Source: Zoroaster sp. YZ-2022
Taxonomy: Eukaryota; Echinodermata; Asteroidea; Forcipulatida; Zoroasteridae
DNA length: 64,000 nucleotides
Reading direction: 5' to 3'
Assembly: GCA_029582265.1 (NCBI GenBank)
Contig: CM055828.1
Span: forward strand, 13,675,777-13,739,776
Positions 9,211 through 63,802 of this stretch are shown here, piece by piece (the first letter of the stretch is position 1; each line of letters starts with the position of its first letter). The notes under the pieces were generated by a model. The model had not been told where the DNA came from. It saw only the letters and a list, made by a program, of their open reading frames with translations, and made no database searches. Both the position numbers and the translations under genes were made by a program.

Positions 9211-10840
9211 TAGGTAAGACTTGTAGCTTTGCATGGTGAAGAGGATAAGTAAGACTAATTGCGGTGACACCATGTGAAATTCTCAATTGAGTAGTAATTA
9301 GTTCTGAAATGAACTGGAGGTACAACTCGACGTTTCCATCAGTGTGCTCTGATCGTCCTCAGGAGAATGCCGGACTCTGGGAAATGCTGCTGCTTAAGTA
9401 GGCTGCTGGAGGATTACGCAATGATAGGATGCTGGAGGATTAGTTCGTTGAGGCGTGCAGGCGGGAACTGTTGAGACTAGGAGTTGGGGGAAGGAGTGTG
9501 TGCTCACTGAACCGATCAGTTGTTGACAAGCACGGGGGAAGGAGGGTGGTTAACTTAGGATATAGGAGATCCCTCAGTTTGGGGTGGGTTGTGGACTTTG
9601 GATATAGAAGATCCTTCAGTCCGTAGTAGTGGTCGCCAATTATCGCTGATGTAGAAGCCGATGTCATGTGGCACAGTGTCGTGTTTAACGATCTCGATGG
9701 CCTCTCTGGGGTGCCATGTGTCGATGGGTGTGATGAGTTGGGCTGCCTGCCAGTCGATTTGGTGGTCCTTGATGTGTGAGTGCTTGACGATGGCTGACTT
9801 CTCAAAATCTCCTCTGCGGCCGTGCGCTCGGTGTTCTTTCAGTCTAATGGGGAGATTCCGCCCTGTTTTGCCGATGTAGACCTTACCACACTCACAGGGG
9901 ATCCGGTAGACTCCCGCTCTGTTGCTGGGATCCGGTTTATCATTGTGAGTGTGGAGAAGTCCTTGGAGTTTGCTGGGGCTGAGTGGTACATGTCTGCTTG
10001 TCGGAGGATGCGTTGGAGTTTATGTGACGTCGAACCTAGATAGGGGAGGCAAGTAGAAAGGGTTAGATTACTTACCTTGCGGAGGTTTGAAACCGGCTTC
10101 GATATGCTGATCTTGCTGGGATTGTAACCGTTGCGCTGGAGGGTAGTCCTGATGTGCCGTAGTTCCTTGGGTAGACTGTCCTTGTCACATAGGTTGTAGG
10201 CGCGTTGTACGACGGTACGGTTGACCGATGACTTGATGCTAGGGTGATGGAAGGAGCACTGGTTAAGGTAACGGTCTGTGTGGGTTCCTGGAAATGCCAA
10301 CATCGAGGAACGAGATCTTGCCATCTTCCTGTTTCCATGGTGAACTTGATGCTAGGATGTTGCTCGTTGAGGTGTTGTAGAAAGTCCGGAGTGTGTGTCT
10401 GCCATGTGGCCAAACCACAAAGGTGTCATCCACGTAGCGGAGCCACAGGTTCGGTTGAAGGTCGGCGGTGTTGAGGGAAGAGTTTTCAAACTCTTCCATG
10501 AAAATGTCAGCAAGGACCGGGGATAGAGGAGATCCCATGGAGGTCCAAGCTGTCTGCTCGTAGAACTTGTCCTGAAATTGGAAACAACTTGAAGAGACAC
10601 ATGTTTAGTAGCAGATCATGAATTTGGTCAGAGGTGAGTGATGTGCGATCATCAAGGGAAAGATCTTGTTCGAGTCTGTCCTTCACCAGGAGGCATGTCT
10701 CTTCAGTTGGGACATTGGTGAAAAGGGAGACAAAATCAAAACTAACCAAGATGTCGCTGGGTTGTAGGGTGAGGCCTCGGGTGATCTCAACGAACTGACT
10801 GGAGTTGGATACATGGTGCTGAGTGAGACCCACCAAGGGT
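9211..10840 (-). mobile_element. Penelope-like element (PLE), 5'-truncated and frame-broken
   Basis: In minus-strand order it encodes reverse-transcriptase motifs LVSFDFVSLFTNVP (near 10740), GSPLSPVLADIFMEEFE and LWLRYVDDTFVVW (near 10450). A linker with CLPYLGSTSHKLQRILRQA follows, then a decayed GIY-YIG endonuclease region and a long 3' region. RT followed by GIY-YIG is diagnostic of Penelope-like elements. Frameshifts separate the blocks, so it is inactive. The 3' end matches the copies at 46837 and 62821. The flanking 0.8-kb repeat resumes at both boundaries. Confidence 0.88.
9323..9370 (-). ncRNA. Hammerhead-like ribozyme motif in PLE copy 1
   Basis: On the minus strand the order is CTGAGGA (fits CUGANGA), a stem-loop ATCAG-AGCACA-CTGAT, then GAAACGTC with GTC as the expected cleavage triplet. 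Flanking CTC and GAG can pair as stem I. The very short palindromic stem III (ACGT) is the minimal form described for Penelope terminal repeats. Stem II has a one-base irregularity, so activity is uncertain. Confidence 0.6.
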
Positions 10841-13800
10841 AATAAAAGATGATCCACATTTGAAAAATATGATTGTGACATCATCGATGGTAATTTGACT
10901 GAACCGAAAGTTCTTGCGAACACCTTGTGTTTGTACCAACAAACACTTGAGCTCTAGTTTTTGCTTCTTCTTCCTCGCGAAACTTATCGAACAAAAAACC
11001 ATAGTTGCAAAGTTCACAGATCCTTCAAACTTGACACCTACTTAGACCATAACATGTAGTTGTCAATAAAGTTGAGACATATAGTTTCTGGTAAAGTTGT
11101 GACGTCATGGTGACGTCATCAGATATCAAATTACACTAAATCAAATTTTAATATTTCAAAAAATCATATCTCATGAATCACAAAAGATATTTACACAATC
11201 TTTGCATCATCTTAAAGATCTTGAATTATGCGACATTTCGTACACACACATGACCCCAATCTGACCTCTGCTTCCGGTCAAAACCGGAAGTTTAAGTGAA
11301 AAATATTCTGAAGCACGTTTATAGGGGCCATGATATGTATTTGAACATTACTATTGACATGTGACCTTTTTAAAAATATGACTGGTGACTTCATCACCTG
11401 TCACAGCGCCCTCTGGCGACAGGTTTAGAAAAATAATAATTTTCTATGTGAAAAACCATAGAAAATTTGAATATGACTTCTGTGAATAAAGTGACTAGTG
11501 ACATCTTATCTTTTCAAAAAATGTTTCATGACGTCATCAAAGTTCAGAGCGCCCCCTAGCGGTAGTTTTAAAGGATTATTTTTGCAATCTCAGAAATTGA
11601 ACCAAAGCAGGTACTAACGTTATGTTTTCATGATCATGAGGAGGCCATATATATGACCATCAAATCACCTGATCTGGCCTTTACTTCCGGTCGAAACAGG
11701 AAGTTCAAAATTCAACTCATTCTAACGCAAAATTATTGAACCGAAAGTTAACACGAACACCGTGTGTTTGTTTGCTTTTTCTTCTCCTCAGTGAGACTTA
11801 TCCAACACAAAAAACATAGGTCCAAAGTTCACAGAACCTTAAATCTTAACACATATTTAGACCTTAAGATGTAGCTGTAAACTACGTTGTGACGTCGTAA
11901 AGAGGTCATCAGATATCGAATTACACTAAATCAAAGTTTAATATTTCAAAAAATCATATCTCATGAACCACAAAAGATATTTTCACAATATTTGCATCAT
12001 CTTAAAGATCGTGAATTATATGACATTTCGTTTACAGCCATGACCCCAATCTGACCTCTCCTCCCGGTCGAAACCCGAAGTTGAATATTTCAAAAAATGT
12101 CTTTGCATCATCTTAAAGATATTGAACTCAGTCACGTTTCGTTCACAGACATGACCCCAATATGACCTCTCCTTCCGGTCGAAAGCGGAAGTTTAAGTGA
12201 AGAAATATTCTGAATCACTATTCTGTAAATGTATTTGTACAGCCAAAACATAGTTGCAGAGTTCACATAACCTTCAAACTTAACACATAGTTAGATCTTA
12301 TCATATAGTTCCAGGTAACGTTGTGACGTCGTGGTGAGGTCTTCTAATGAATTATTACGTAATTAATTATAATTAAAACGATATATTTTATATCTCGTGA
12401 ACCACAATAGATAATTCCTTCATAATCATACAGAACATGAACAGAAAAGCTGTTTATAAATTGACGCAAATCTGAAAGGGTATTCGAAAAACAAATTCCG
12501 GGTTTATATGTTAAGTGGGATCTGCTCTTTTCAAAAATATATTTGGTGACGTCATTGCTCTTAACAGCGCCCTCTAGCGGAAGGTTTAAAAAGTCACTTT
12601 TTGCTATCTTGAGAAAATTGACCTGTTGTACTTCATACTGTTTGCCAACGTCCGTACAACGTTTAGAAAGTGACTCCGACCTTCCCGACGTCCGTACAAC
12701 GCCGACTTATCCGACGTTCACCGACGTCGGCCCAACGTATGCATGTTAGCTGGGCAATCTTTGCATCATTTTACAGATCTTGAATTGTGTGACATTTCGT
12801 AAATAGACATGAACCCAATCTGACCTCTCCTTCCTGTCGAAACCGGAAGTTTAAGTGAAAAAATATTCTGAAGCACGTTTATAGGGTCTGCAGCCAATAT
12901 GATATGGTATTTGGACATGCCTTCAGTGGCCGAAATATACTATTGACATGTGACCTAGTTAAAATGTGACTGGTCTAAAAAAAAATATAAAAAAAACCTA
13001 TGAAATTTGAATAACTTCTGTGAATAAAGTGACTAGTGACATCTTATCTTTTAAAAAATGCTTAATGACGTCATCAAAGTTCAGAGCGTCCCCATAGCGG
13101 CAGTTTTAAAAAATTGATTATTTTCCAATCTCAGAAATTGAAGCAAAGCAGGTATTAATAATAATAATAATAAAGATTTGTAGCGCGCACATATCCACCC
13201 TGCTGGGCGCTCAAGGCGCGGAAACAAAGAAAAAACATGAATACAAACAATATACAATGATAGCATAGGGAGAAAATTATGTACTGAGATACATGTACCT
13301 ACAATGCAATTACAAATATACATCATCTTTGAAGAATTGTGACATAAGATGAGTTTAAGCATCGACTTAAATCTAGTTATACTATGACAAGATTTGAGTT
13401 TAGTTGGAAGATGATTCCAGAGTCTCGGAGCCGCGACAGAAAAAGACCTATCACCCCTGTTCCGTTTTGAAGTTGGTTCCTTTAGGAGTGGCATGTTGCT
13501 GGAGCGCAAATTGAGTGATGGAGTGTAGACTTTAAGCAGTTCAGAAATATAAATTGGAGCAATGTTATTACAAGATTTGTGAACAGTTAGCATAAGTTTA
13601 AAAACAATTCTCTGTGAAACAGGAAGCCAGTTCTTTCAAGATTGGCGTGATATGGCACGACTTTCTGGACAAAGTCACAACACGAGCTGCTGTGTTGTGT
13701 ATGTGCTGAAGACGAGATATTTGATTCTGGGGGAGACCGTAGAAGAGAGCATTCCCGTTATCGAGCCGTGATGTGACAAACGCATGTATAATTTGTTCAG

Positions 13801-14898
13801 CAGCATTTTTATTCAAGTATTTCCTTATTCGGCTAATATTTCTGATATGAAATGATGATATGCGAACAGTGTTGGAGATATGAGGTTTTAAAGTCATTGT
13901 CGAGTCAAATATAACACCCAAATTACGTGCTTGTGATGAGGGGGTTATCTGCGAGTCACCAATTGTAATAAATGGAAGAGAAACTTTAGACAATTGCTGA
14001 CGTGATCCAAATAGAACAAATTCTGTTTTTTCATCGTTCAATTTCAAGAAGTTTTGTCTCATCCAACTTCGAATCTCTTGAATACATTTCTCCAGTGTTG
14101 TAATGCAGGAATCGGCAGGTTCTTGAGAAGATTTAAAAGTAGGCCTAATGTAAAGCTGCGTGTCATCAGCGTAGACATGGTAATTTAAATTATATTTCAA
14201 AATTATATCACTAACTGGAAAGGTATAAACAGTAAACCACTGTGGGCAGAGCACAGAGCCTTGGGGTACAGAATAGTCAAGAATAACAGGCTCGGAGATA
14301 GCGTTACCAAACATGCTGAGGTCTATTTAAAAGGTAGGACCTACACCAATCCAGGGCTGTGTCATGTATTCCAAAATTATATTGAGGGCGGGAGAGAAGG
14401 ATTTTGTCATCGACCGTGTCAAAAGCGGCGCTTAAGTCTAACAAAACTAATGCAGTGATTTTTCCATCATCCATGGCAGATAAAATGTCATTGTTGACGC
14501 GGAGAAGAGCAGTTTCCGTTCCATGAAATGGTTTATAGGCTGACTGAAATGTGTCCGACAGGTTATTAGCACGGACATGGTCAGAGATCCGTGATGAAAC
14601 AACTCGCTCGATTGTTTTTCCAAGGTACTTTAAATTCGCTACTGGTCGGTAATTTTTGAAAACTTCCTTGTCCAAATTGGGTTTCTTCAGGAGTGGTTTA
14701 ACATGAGCAACCTTCTGGCTATCAGGGAAACAACCGGAAGAAAGAGATCTGTTTACAATAATTGTGATATACTTGGCAAACACATCAATATTTTGTTTTA
14801 TTAGCGAAGTTGGTGCTGGATCAAGTTCACATGATTTTGATGGCCATTTCATGATGAGTTTCTTGATCTCCGTAGCACTAGTAGGCTCAAACATAGTG

Positions 14899-15297
14899 CT
14901 AGTTGTGTAAGTCTGTCCATTCTACAGCGACCAGCTTTTTTACCTCTATGTGTGCGCCGGTATATGTTTGGAGTTTGGCAAGTATTCCAAGACAGTTCAA
15001 TTGACTCAATGCTGAATAAGATAAAGCTGCATCAGTACATGGAGCATTGCGGATATTGAGTAGTTCATTGCGGCTGTAGGAAATTTTATGGAGCTGAGTG
15101 GCGTTTGTGGGTGTGTTGTTCAGTGTTTCAGGTCCAGGGTTTGGGTTTATGTCACCAGAAATTAAGAGTTCCAGGTGAAAGGTGGCAGATGAATTATCAT
15201 AATAATTTTTATGATATAGGACAACTAAAAAATTTAAGATGGCGAATTTGTCGTTTGTTACATTGCCTACAAGCTGGAGATTGCATGCTGTAGCCAT
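14899..15297 (-). pseudogene. LINE N-terminal frame with 2A-like motif
   Basis: A 132-codon frame starting MATACNLQLVGN. Residues 48-56 read GDINPNPGP, close to the 2A consensus D(V/I)ExNPGP except that Glu is Asn. It is preceded by a Leu-rich stretch (LELLIS), as in the 2A-like sequences reported at the N-termini of some CR1-type retrotransposons of sea urchins and amphioxus. In those, the ribosome skips a peptide bond before the final Pro. The frame ends at a TAG exactly where the endonuclease domain has been lost. Confidence 0.7.
15130..15156 (-). other. 2A-like ribosome-skipping motif (codons for GDINPNPGP)
   Basis: The nine codons occupy these bases of the LINE N-terminal frame. The strictly conserved NPGP is present. 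The usual Glu two residues before Asn is replaced by Asn, which would be expected to weaken skipping. Confidence 0.65.
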
Positions 15298-16084
15298 ATT
15301 CTAAAGATGAGTCATTGAGACACAATGGTCCGGATAGCAGGAGTAAAATAAACAGAATGTAGACCTCCATTGTCTAATCACAAAGTTGTTGACCCAAACA
15401 AAAGGCTTGTGGTCAAGCTACAGGTTGTAATCTAAGTCAGAGTTGACTGCACAAATCAAATGAAGATACAGGATGCGTATACACTAAACAGTAAAATCTT
15501 ACAGCAGAGACAGACAAAATTCAACAGTTTTTCATATATTATAAGAAAACAAATGTACCAATACTCACATAAAACGTCCAGTAGATTCCAGGTGTAATAA
15601 GAAATCCACTAGTATAAAAATGAAGACAAACTTGTAGCGACAAAACATTACTTAGCACAAAAATTGGAGAGCTGTTATGAGTGGCTGCTTGTTATAAAGT
15701 TAATATAAAGTTAATGGTATTAACTTATGTTAAGTTAATGGTATTATCGTTATTTTTTCATGATCATGAGGAAGTTGTGTCATATATATGACCTTCAAAT
15801 CACCTGATGTGACCTTTACTTCTGGTCCAAACAGGGAGTTCAAATTCATTCTAACGCAAAATTGATGTCTTTTGAATATGAAATTGATATTTTTATAATA
15901 AAAGATGATACAACTTTGCAAAATATGATATTGACATCATCGATGATAATTTTATTGAACCAGAAGTTCACACGGACACCATGTGTTTGTTCCAACAAAC
16001 ACTTGAGCTCTAGTTTTGAATTGTTGTCACTTTTGTGGTATCTATTGAACTTATGGAAATAATTGTTTTTAATTACTAAGCAAT

Positions 16085-16354
16085 TAGTCACGATCAGAGC
16101 AGGCTTGCGGCTTGACACTGAAACCTGAACTATGAACTCAGATGAACCCATTGACTGAAAACAGTACACCACGAGCACGCGATGGCCTATAAGTATAACA
16201 GGGCGAGCCAGATCCTGTTACCGCAACTGCTGCGTAAGTCGGGATCTGGCGCGCCCTGTTATCTAGGCCAGCGCATGCACGCGGGGTATTATTTTCAATC
16301 ACTGGGTTCATCTGAGTTCATCTAAAACTATTAGATCGTTACGATATATCCCCT
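16085..16354. mobile_element. Foldback MITE related to the 23914 element
   Basis: A nearly full-length inverted repeat: TGAACTCAGATGAACCCA (16134) is mirrored by TGGGTTCATCTGAGTTCA (16303). A centre-proximal pair, ATAACAGGGCG...CCAGATCC and GGATCTGG...CGCCCTGTTAT, flanks a 26-bp loop. The right end reads ATATCCCCT followed by TTAA, like the TTAA-flanked element at 23914. The left terminal inverted repeat is missing, and similarity begins at GTCACGATCAGAGC. Confidence 0.7.
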
Positions 16355-16383
16355 TTAACCGCTGAAAACAATATATACTATTA

Positions 16384-16642
16384 CTACTCAAAACAATTTA
16401 GGGAACACCGGAATAATCTCAGTTAAAGCAAGATCATTTATTTCAGATAAACACAATGTTTTACAGAATTGATGAGAAACAACTGCACAATGAAACATGA
16501 TAAAGGATGCATGTAGTGATTACACATTTCATGACATGACTACTGAAAGAGAGAGGGGGTTGCAAATGAAAATCCCGGTTCATGGAACATTCAAACCTAT
16601 TTGATGTTAAAAATCCGGTGTTCCCTAAATTGTTTTGAGTAG
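16384..16642. mobile_element. MITE with perfect long terminal inverted repeats, TA-flanked
   Basis: The ends CTACTCAAAACAATTTAGGG (then AACACCGGA) and their exact reverse complement are perfect over 29 bp, or 31 bp counting the flanking TA on each side. Total 259 bp, with no coding content. TA duplication and length suggest a Tc1/mariner-type MITE. That assignment is inference. Confidence 0.85.
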
Positions 16643-16644
16643 TA

Positions 16645-16830
16645 TAATATTTGTGTTAGTTCGTGAAAACGAAAACTGTACAAAAACCTGGTTTGCGTTC
16701 TCACGGCGCCCTGTTTTTTGCTCACTGAGGTTTGTGTCACTCCGTTTTATTATGTCGGCCGCGGTGTTCACAGTGTATTCTACGGTGAATCGACTTTGTG
16801 TCAGTTCGTGAAAACGCAAATCTTCACTTT
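16645..16830. repeat. TTCGTGAAAACG repeat cluster
   Basis: TTAGTTCGTGAAAACG (16657) and GTCAGTTCGTGAAAACGC (16799) are direct repeats of the motif that dominates the elements at 42309 and 45866. Probably a decayed member of that family. No gene seen. Confidence 0.5.
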
Positions 16831-17427
16831 CTCACAATTGGAGGTTTCCTATTTTTTCAAATTAAGAATGAAGCAAACTTCCAGCTTCATGACATTGTAG
16901 CAATTCTGATGAAAATCGCCAAAATATGTATTTTTAAAAAAAAATTTAAAAAAAATTAAATAAAAAATAAATAGATAAATAAAAAACCAAACATTTTACT
17001 TTTTTTACACTTTGTGTCATTTTGTTACACTTTGGGACCAATGACGATATGTAATGCTTGATTGATAGGTCGGATATATGTATTCTTGTCGGCATGGTCA
17101 AATGATTTAAAGAATGTTCAACCTCCATCCATGATGAAGGATATAGTTTAAAAACAATGCACACTTTAATACACAGTTCCTTCAATTTTATTTTAAAAAC
17201 ATCACAACTTTAAATTTCAATACAATTATATGAAATATCTTACAAATCGGATGGAAGGTATGCTTTTGTAATACATGTATTTAATGTGCATGAATACATT
17301 TGCAGTATAATCAAAAATAAACCAACAAGGAATGTTAAAGCCATAGTACACTTATGGTAAAATGTTATTTTATGCATTCACAATGATGATCAAGTTATGT
17401 CGCTTGAAACCAACTTCTAACCACTTA

Positions 17428-17918
17428 CATAGTGCTTTAAATTTTACCCCAGCTGGTCGTTGGGTCAATACCATTCCTGTAATCTTTCTCAGGCTTTTTC
17501 AAACACTGTATCAACCTTACCCTCACAGGTACCCATTTATACTCCTGGGTGAAGAGAAGCAATGTACAGTTAAATACCTCAAGGATACAAGTACCATGGT
17601 CATATCCAGGATTCGGACCCACATAAACCCAATGTACTAAACTGCCCTGCCCATGGCGCCCTGCCCATGGCGCCCTGCTCATAGTGCTTTAAATTTTACC
17701 CCAGCTGGTCGTTGGGTCAATACCATTCCTGTAATCTTTCTCAGGCTTTTTTAAACACTGTATCAACCTTACCCTCACAGGTACCCATTTATACTCCTGG
17801 GTGAAGAGAAGCAATGTACAGTTAAATACCTCAAGGATACAAGTACCATGGTCATAGCCAGGATTCGGACCCACATAAACCCAATGTACTAAACTGCCCT
17901 GCCCATGGCACCCTGCAA
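17428..17918 (-). mobile_element. tRNA-derived SINE, tandemly duplicated (offset 252 bp)
   Basis: Two near-identical copies, 17428-17679 and 17680-17918. Read on the minus strand each has a tRNA-like head with GGGTCCGAATCCTGG (box B). The same middle domain as the other SINEs follows (CTTGTATCCTTGAGG, TTGCTTCTCTTCACCCAGG, ATGGGTACCTGTGAGGG). The tandem junction carries a repeated CCCATGGCGCCCTG word, which suggests unequal crossing-over or template switching. Confidence 0.75.
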
Positions 17919-18685
17919 GTCTCAACAAAATGATGATGTAAAGTATTATTGCTCCTCTTTAATACATACATGTACCTTCAGTTTATCTTCCAACCAATTT
18001 GTCAACAAATTCCACTTATGGATTTATCATCAAATGCAAAATGCCAAAAAAGCTATTTTAAGAACATCTGTTAGAGTGGAATTACTACAGAAGGGACAAG
18101 GATTCTGCGAAAGACACTCAAGATCTGAGGCTACGGGACGCAGCTTGACTTGAGGTGTAACCGGCAGAAAGGAAAACAATATCTTTCTTTTCATGCTGTG
18201 CTAACACGAAATAATAATAATAATAATAACGATTTAGAAAATGTATTTATTTTGATATTTTCTAAAAAGATAATGCTCAAACCACACCATTTAAAAAGAT
18301 GTTTGATGCAATCCTCAACTTTTAGGTTCATGTAATAATTGAACGACCTATGTTCAATTACCAATTACCATTATGTACAACCCAGAACTGTAATCATACA
18401 GTTGTGCAGATAGTGTGATTATGTCAAAAACAATACTATACAATCTAGTTATACTCTTCAAAGCAAATTCTATTTACATGAACATTTACAAGAAACAAGT
18501 GTAGGCTGGATTTGCTGCCAGCCATTTTGCTTATTAGGAAAGCTGGGCACAATAAACAACATAGCTTTCCATTTATAATTAAAGATACAATGAATAAAAA
18601 CTAGGAATAATTTTGTGGAACTGATTTTAGCACCCATGCCTTTTCTTCAGTCCTGAAAAAACTAAGAGCATACTTGTTTTTCCAC
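17919..18685. other. No gene seen
   Basis: AT-rich sequence downstream of CFAP65 with a short (AAT)6 run near 18211-18228. Nothing else is recognisable. Confidence 0.4.
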
Positions 18686-18689
18686 AAAT

Positions 18690-19225
18690 GTGACCCGCTC
18701 TACGAAAAAGGGTATTAAGTCGCACTATGCTATTACACGTAAAGGGCTGTTCTATGTGGAGAGGGTGAAAAAATCTTCACAGTGATTTTTTTTTTTTTTT
18801 GGAGGGGGGGACTGTTGGCTTCTATTATATCAATATTTTCATAAAATATTTTTAGAAATATTAATATTGATGAATAAAGATGAAAAAACAAACGTTTTTA
18901 TATGCATTGTTTTTGTCTTTTGAGTATACTCTTTGTCCGTTTTAGGGGAAAAAACCCACCACCGTTATGCTTTCATAGTGATACGGTTTTAACACCCCCT
19001 ATCAATAACATAACTGTTGCTATGGGCATTCAAGAGAGTTTATTTTTAGCTCATTTCTTTTTCCACCATATGAATATGCAAATATTAATATATCTCAAGA
19101 ATGGAAAATGCCACAGGGGTCAAACTTATACCAAATTAAAGCTTATCATGTGACTAATTCAATTATGTATATATCTAATTTGTTTAATTTTGCAACTTAA
19201 TACCCATTTTTGTGAAGCTGGTCAC
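18690..19225. mobile_element. GTGACC-family element 1 (4-bp TSD AAAT)
   Basis: The ends start GTGACCCGCTCTACGAAAAA (left) and GTGACCAGCTTCACAAAAAT (right, reverse complement). Both continue into GGGTATTAAGT, giving about 35 bp of imperfect inverted repeat. AAAT flanks both sides (18686-18689, 19226-19229). The element starts about 100 bp beyond the CFAP65 stop codon and may contribute to that gene's 3' UTR. Confidence 0.85.
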
Positions 19226-19328
19226 AAATGTTCATCTTTCCATTTGGTAATACATGGTGACTTAGATGGTATCCATATTGGATTAGAATGTATTGTTGTA
19301 TGTACACTATGTGGAGTCAATATACATT

Positions 19329-63219
<43,891 letters not shown>

Positions 63220-63802
63220 CTAGAAATTCATATTCAAAACAATCAAGATACATTTTAGCACTTTGCATAGAAAATCATAGCTTTAATTAAGTTTTATATA
63301 TTTCAAATATAACTTTGCTATGCTGAATGCTACTTTAGTCTTGATTTCTTGTTAAATAAGGCAAGGTATAGGACTGATCATTAAAAATGACAATATGGTT
63401 TAATTTGTATGTAAAAGTAATAGTGTAGAGCTGATGATGGTATTATTCTTCCCCAGAAATATTTCCTTTTTAAGAAAAGTGAAATAATTTCCAGTTTGAC
63501 TGTAGGAAAGAGAACTCTTTCCTAAATTCCACATTTGAATGAATACAACACCTATGAAGGCATTTTCTTGTGAACGACACAACATAATCAGCTAGTTGGT
63601 TATAAATATCTTGATTCAAAGACAGTAAGCATAAAGACTGGTCATATCAACATCAGAGCAATGCATACATTGAGTTGCAATGCCAGCTTGTTACATTCAG
63701 CCAGCATGAAAACATGACAAGGATTGTTTGTTATACTGACTTATTCATTTCACAAGTGTTTCCTGCATCCCCAAATAGGAATGTTTCCCTTTTCATATAT
63801 AT
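63220..63802. other. CFAP65 intron, no gene seen
   Basis: AT-rich intron sequence with no recognisable exon. Further 5' exons must lie beyond 64000. Confidence 0.4.

Larger units (their letters stand above)
13158..15739 (-). mobile_element. CR1/L2-like LINE with 7-bp target duplication, internally deleted
   Basis: The element is flanked by GGTATTA at 13151-13157 and 15740-15746. The minus strand carries a 5' UTR (15300-15739), an N-terminal open frame (14899-15297), reverse-transcriptase segments (14304-14894, 13598-14314) and the C-terminal tail (13335-13593), then a 3' UTR ending in (TTA)n. RT motifs include LLDLSAAFDTVDD, VPQGSVL and YADDTQLY (catalytic Asp pair). The expected apurinic-type endonuclease between the N-terminal frame and RT is missing. 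Frame breaks near 14305 and 13595 confirm it is a dead copy. Two shorter relatives lie at 25811 and 50630. Confidence 0.88.
8590..16050. repeat. Domain of diverged ~0.8-kb repeats (AT-rich, CRE-, CTCF- and CCGGAAG-bearing)
   Basis: The anchor GTTGTGACGTC...CATCAGATATC recurs at about 8614, 11095 and 11888, with a partial copy near 12318. Each is followed by a block ending TTTAATATTTCAAAAA and, in most copies, a CTTCCGGTC...GAAGTT inverted word and an AGCGCCC(C/T)CT word. Another block, TGAACCGAAAGTT with ACACCGTGTGTTTG, recurs near 10900, 11740 and 15955. The domain is split by a Penelope-like element at 9211-10840 and a LINE at 13158-15739. The repeat sequence resumes after each insertion. 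No gene of its own is seen. Confidence 0.75.

Noticed and set aside
10031..10077. A GTAAGT...CTATCTAG interval conserved in both Penelope copies, looking like a retained intron
   Set aside because: Translated through, it gives CLPYLGSTSHKLQRILR, the conserved linker between RT and GIY-YIG, so it is coding sequence and not an intron.
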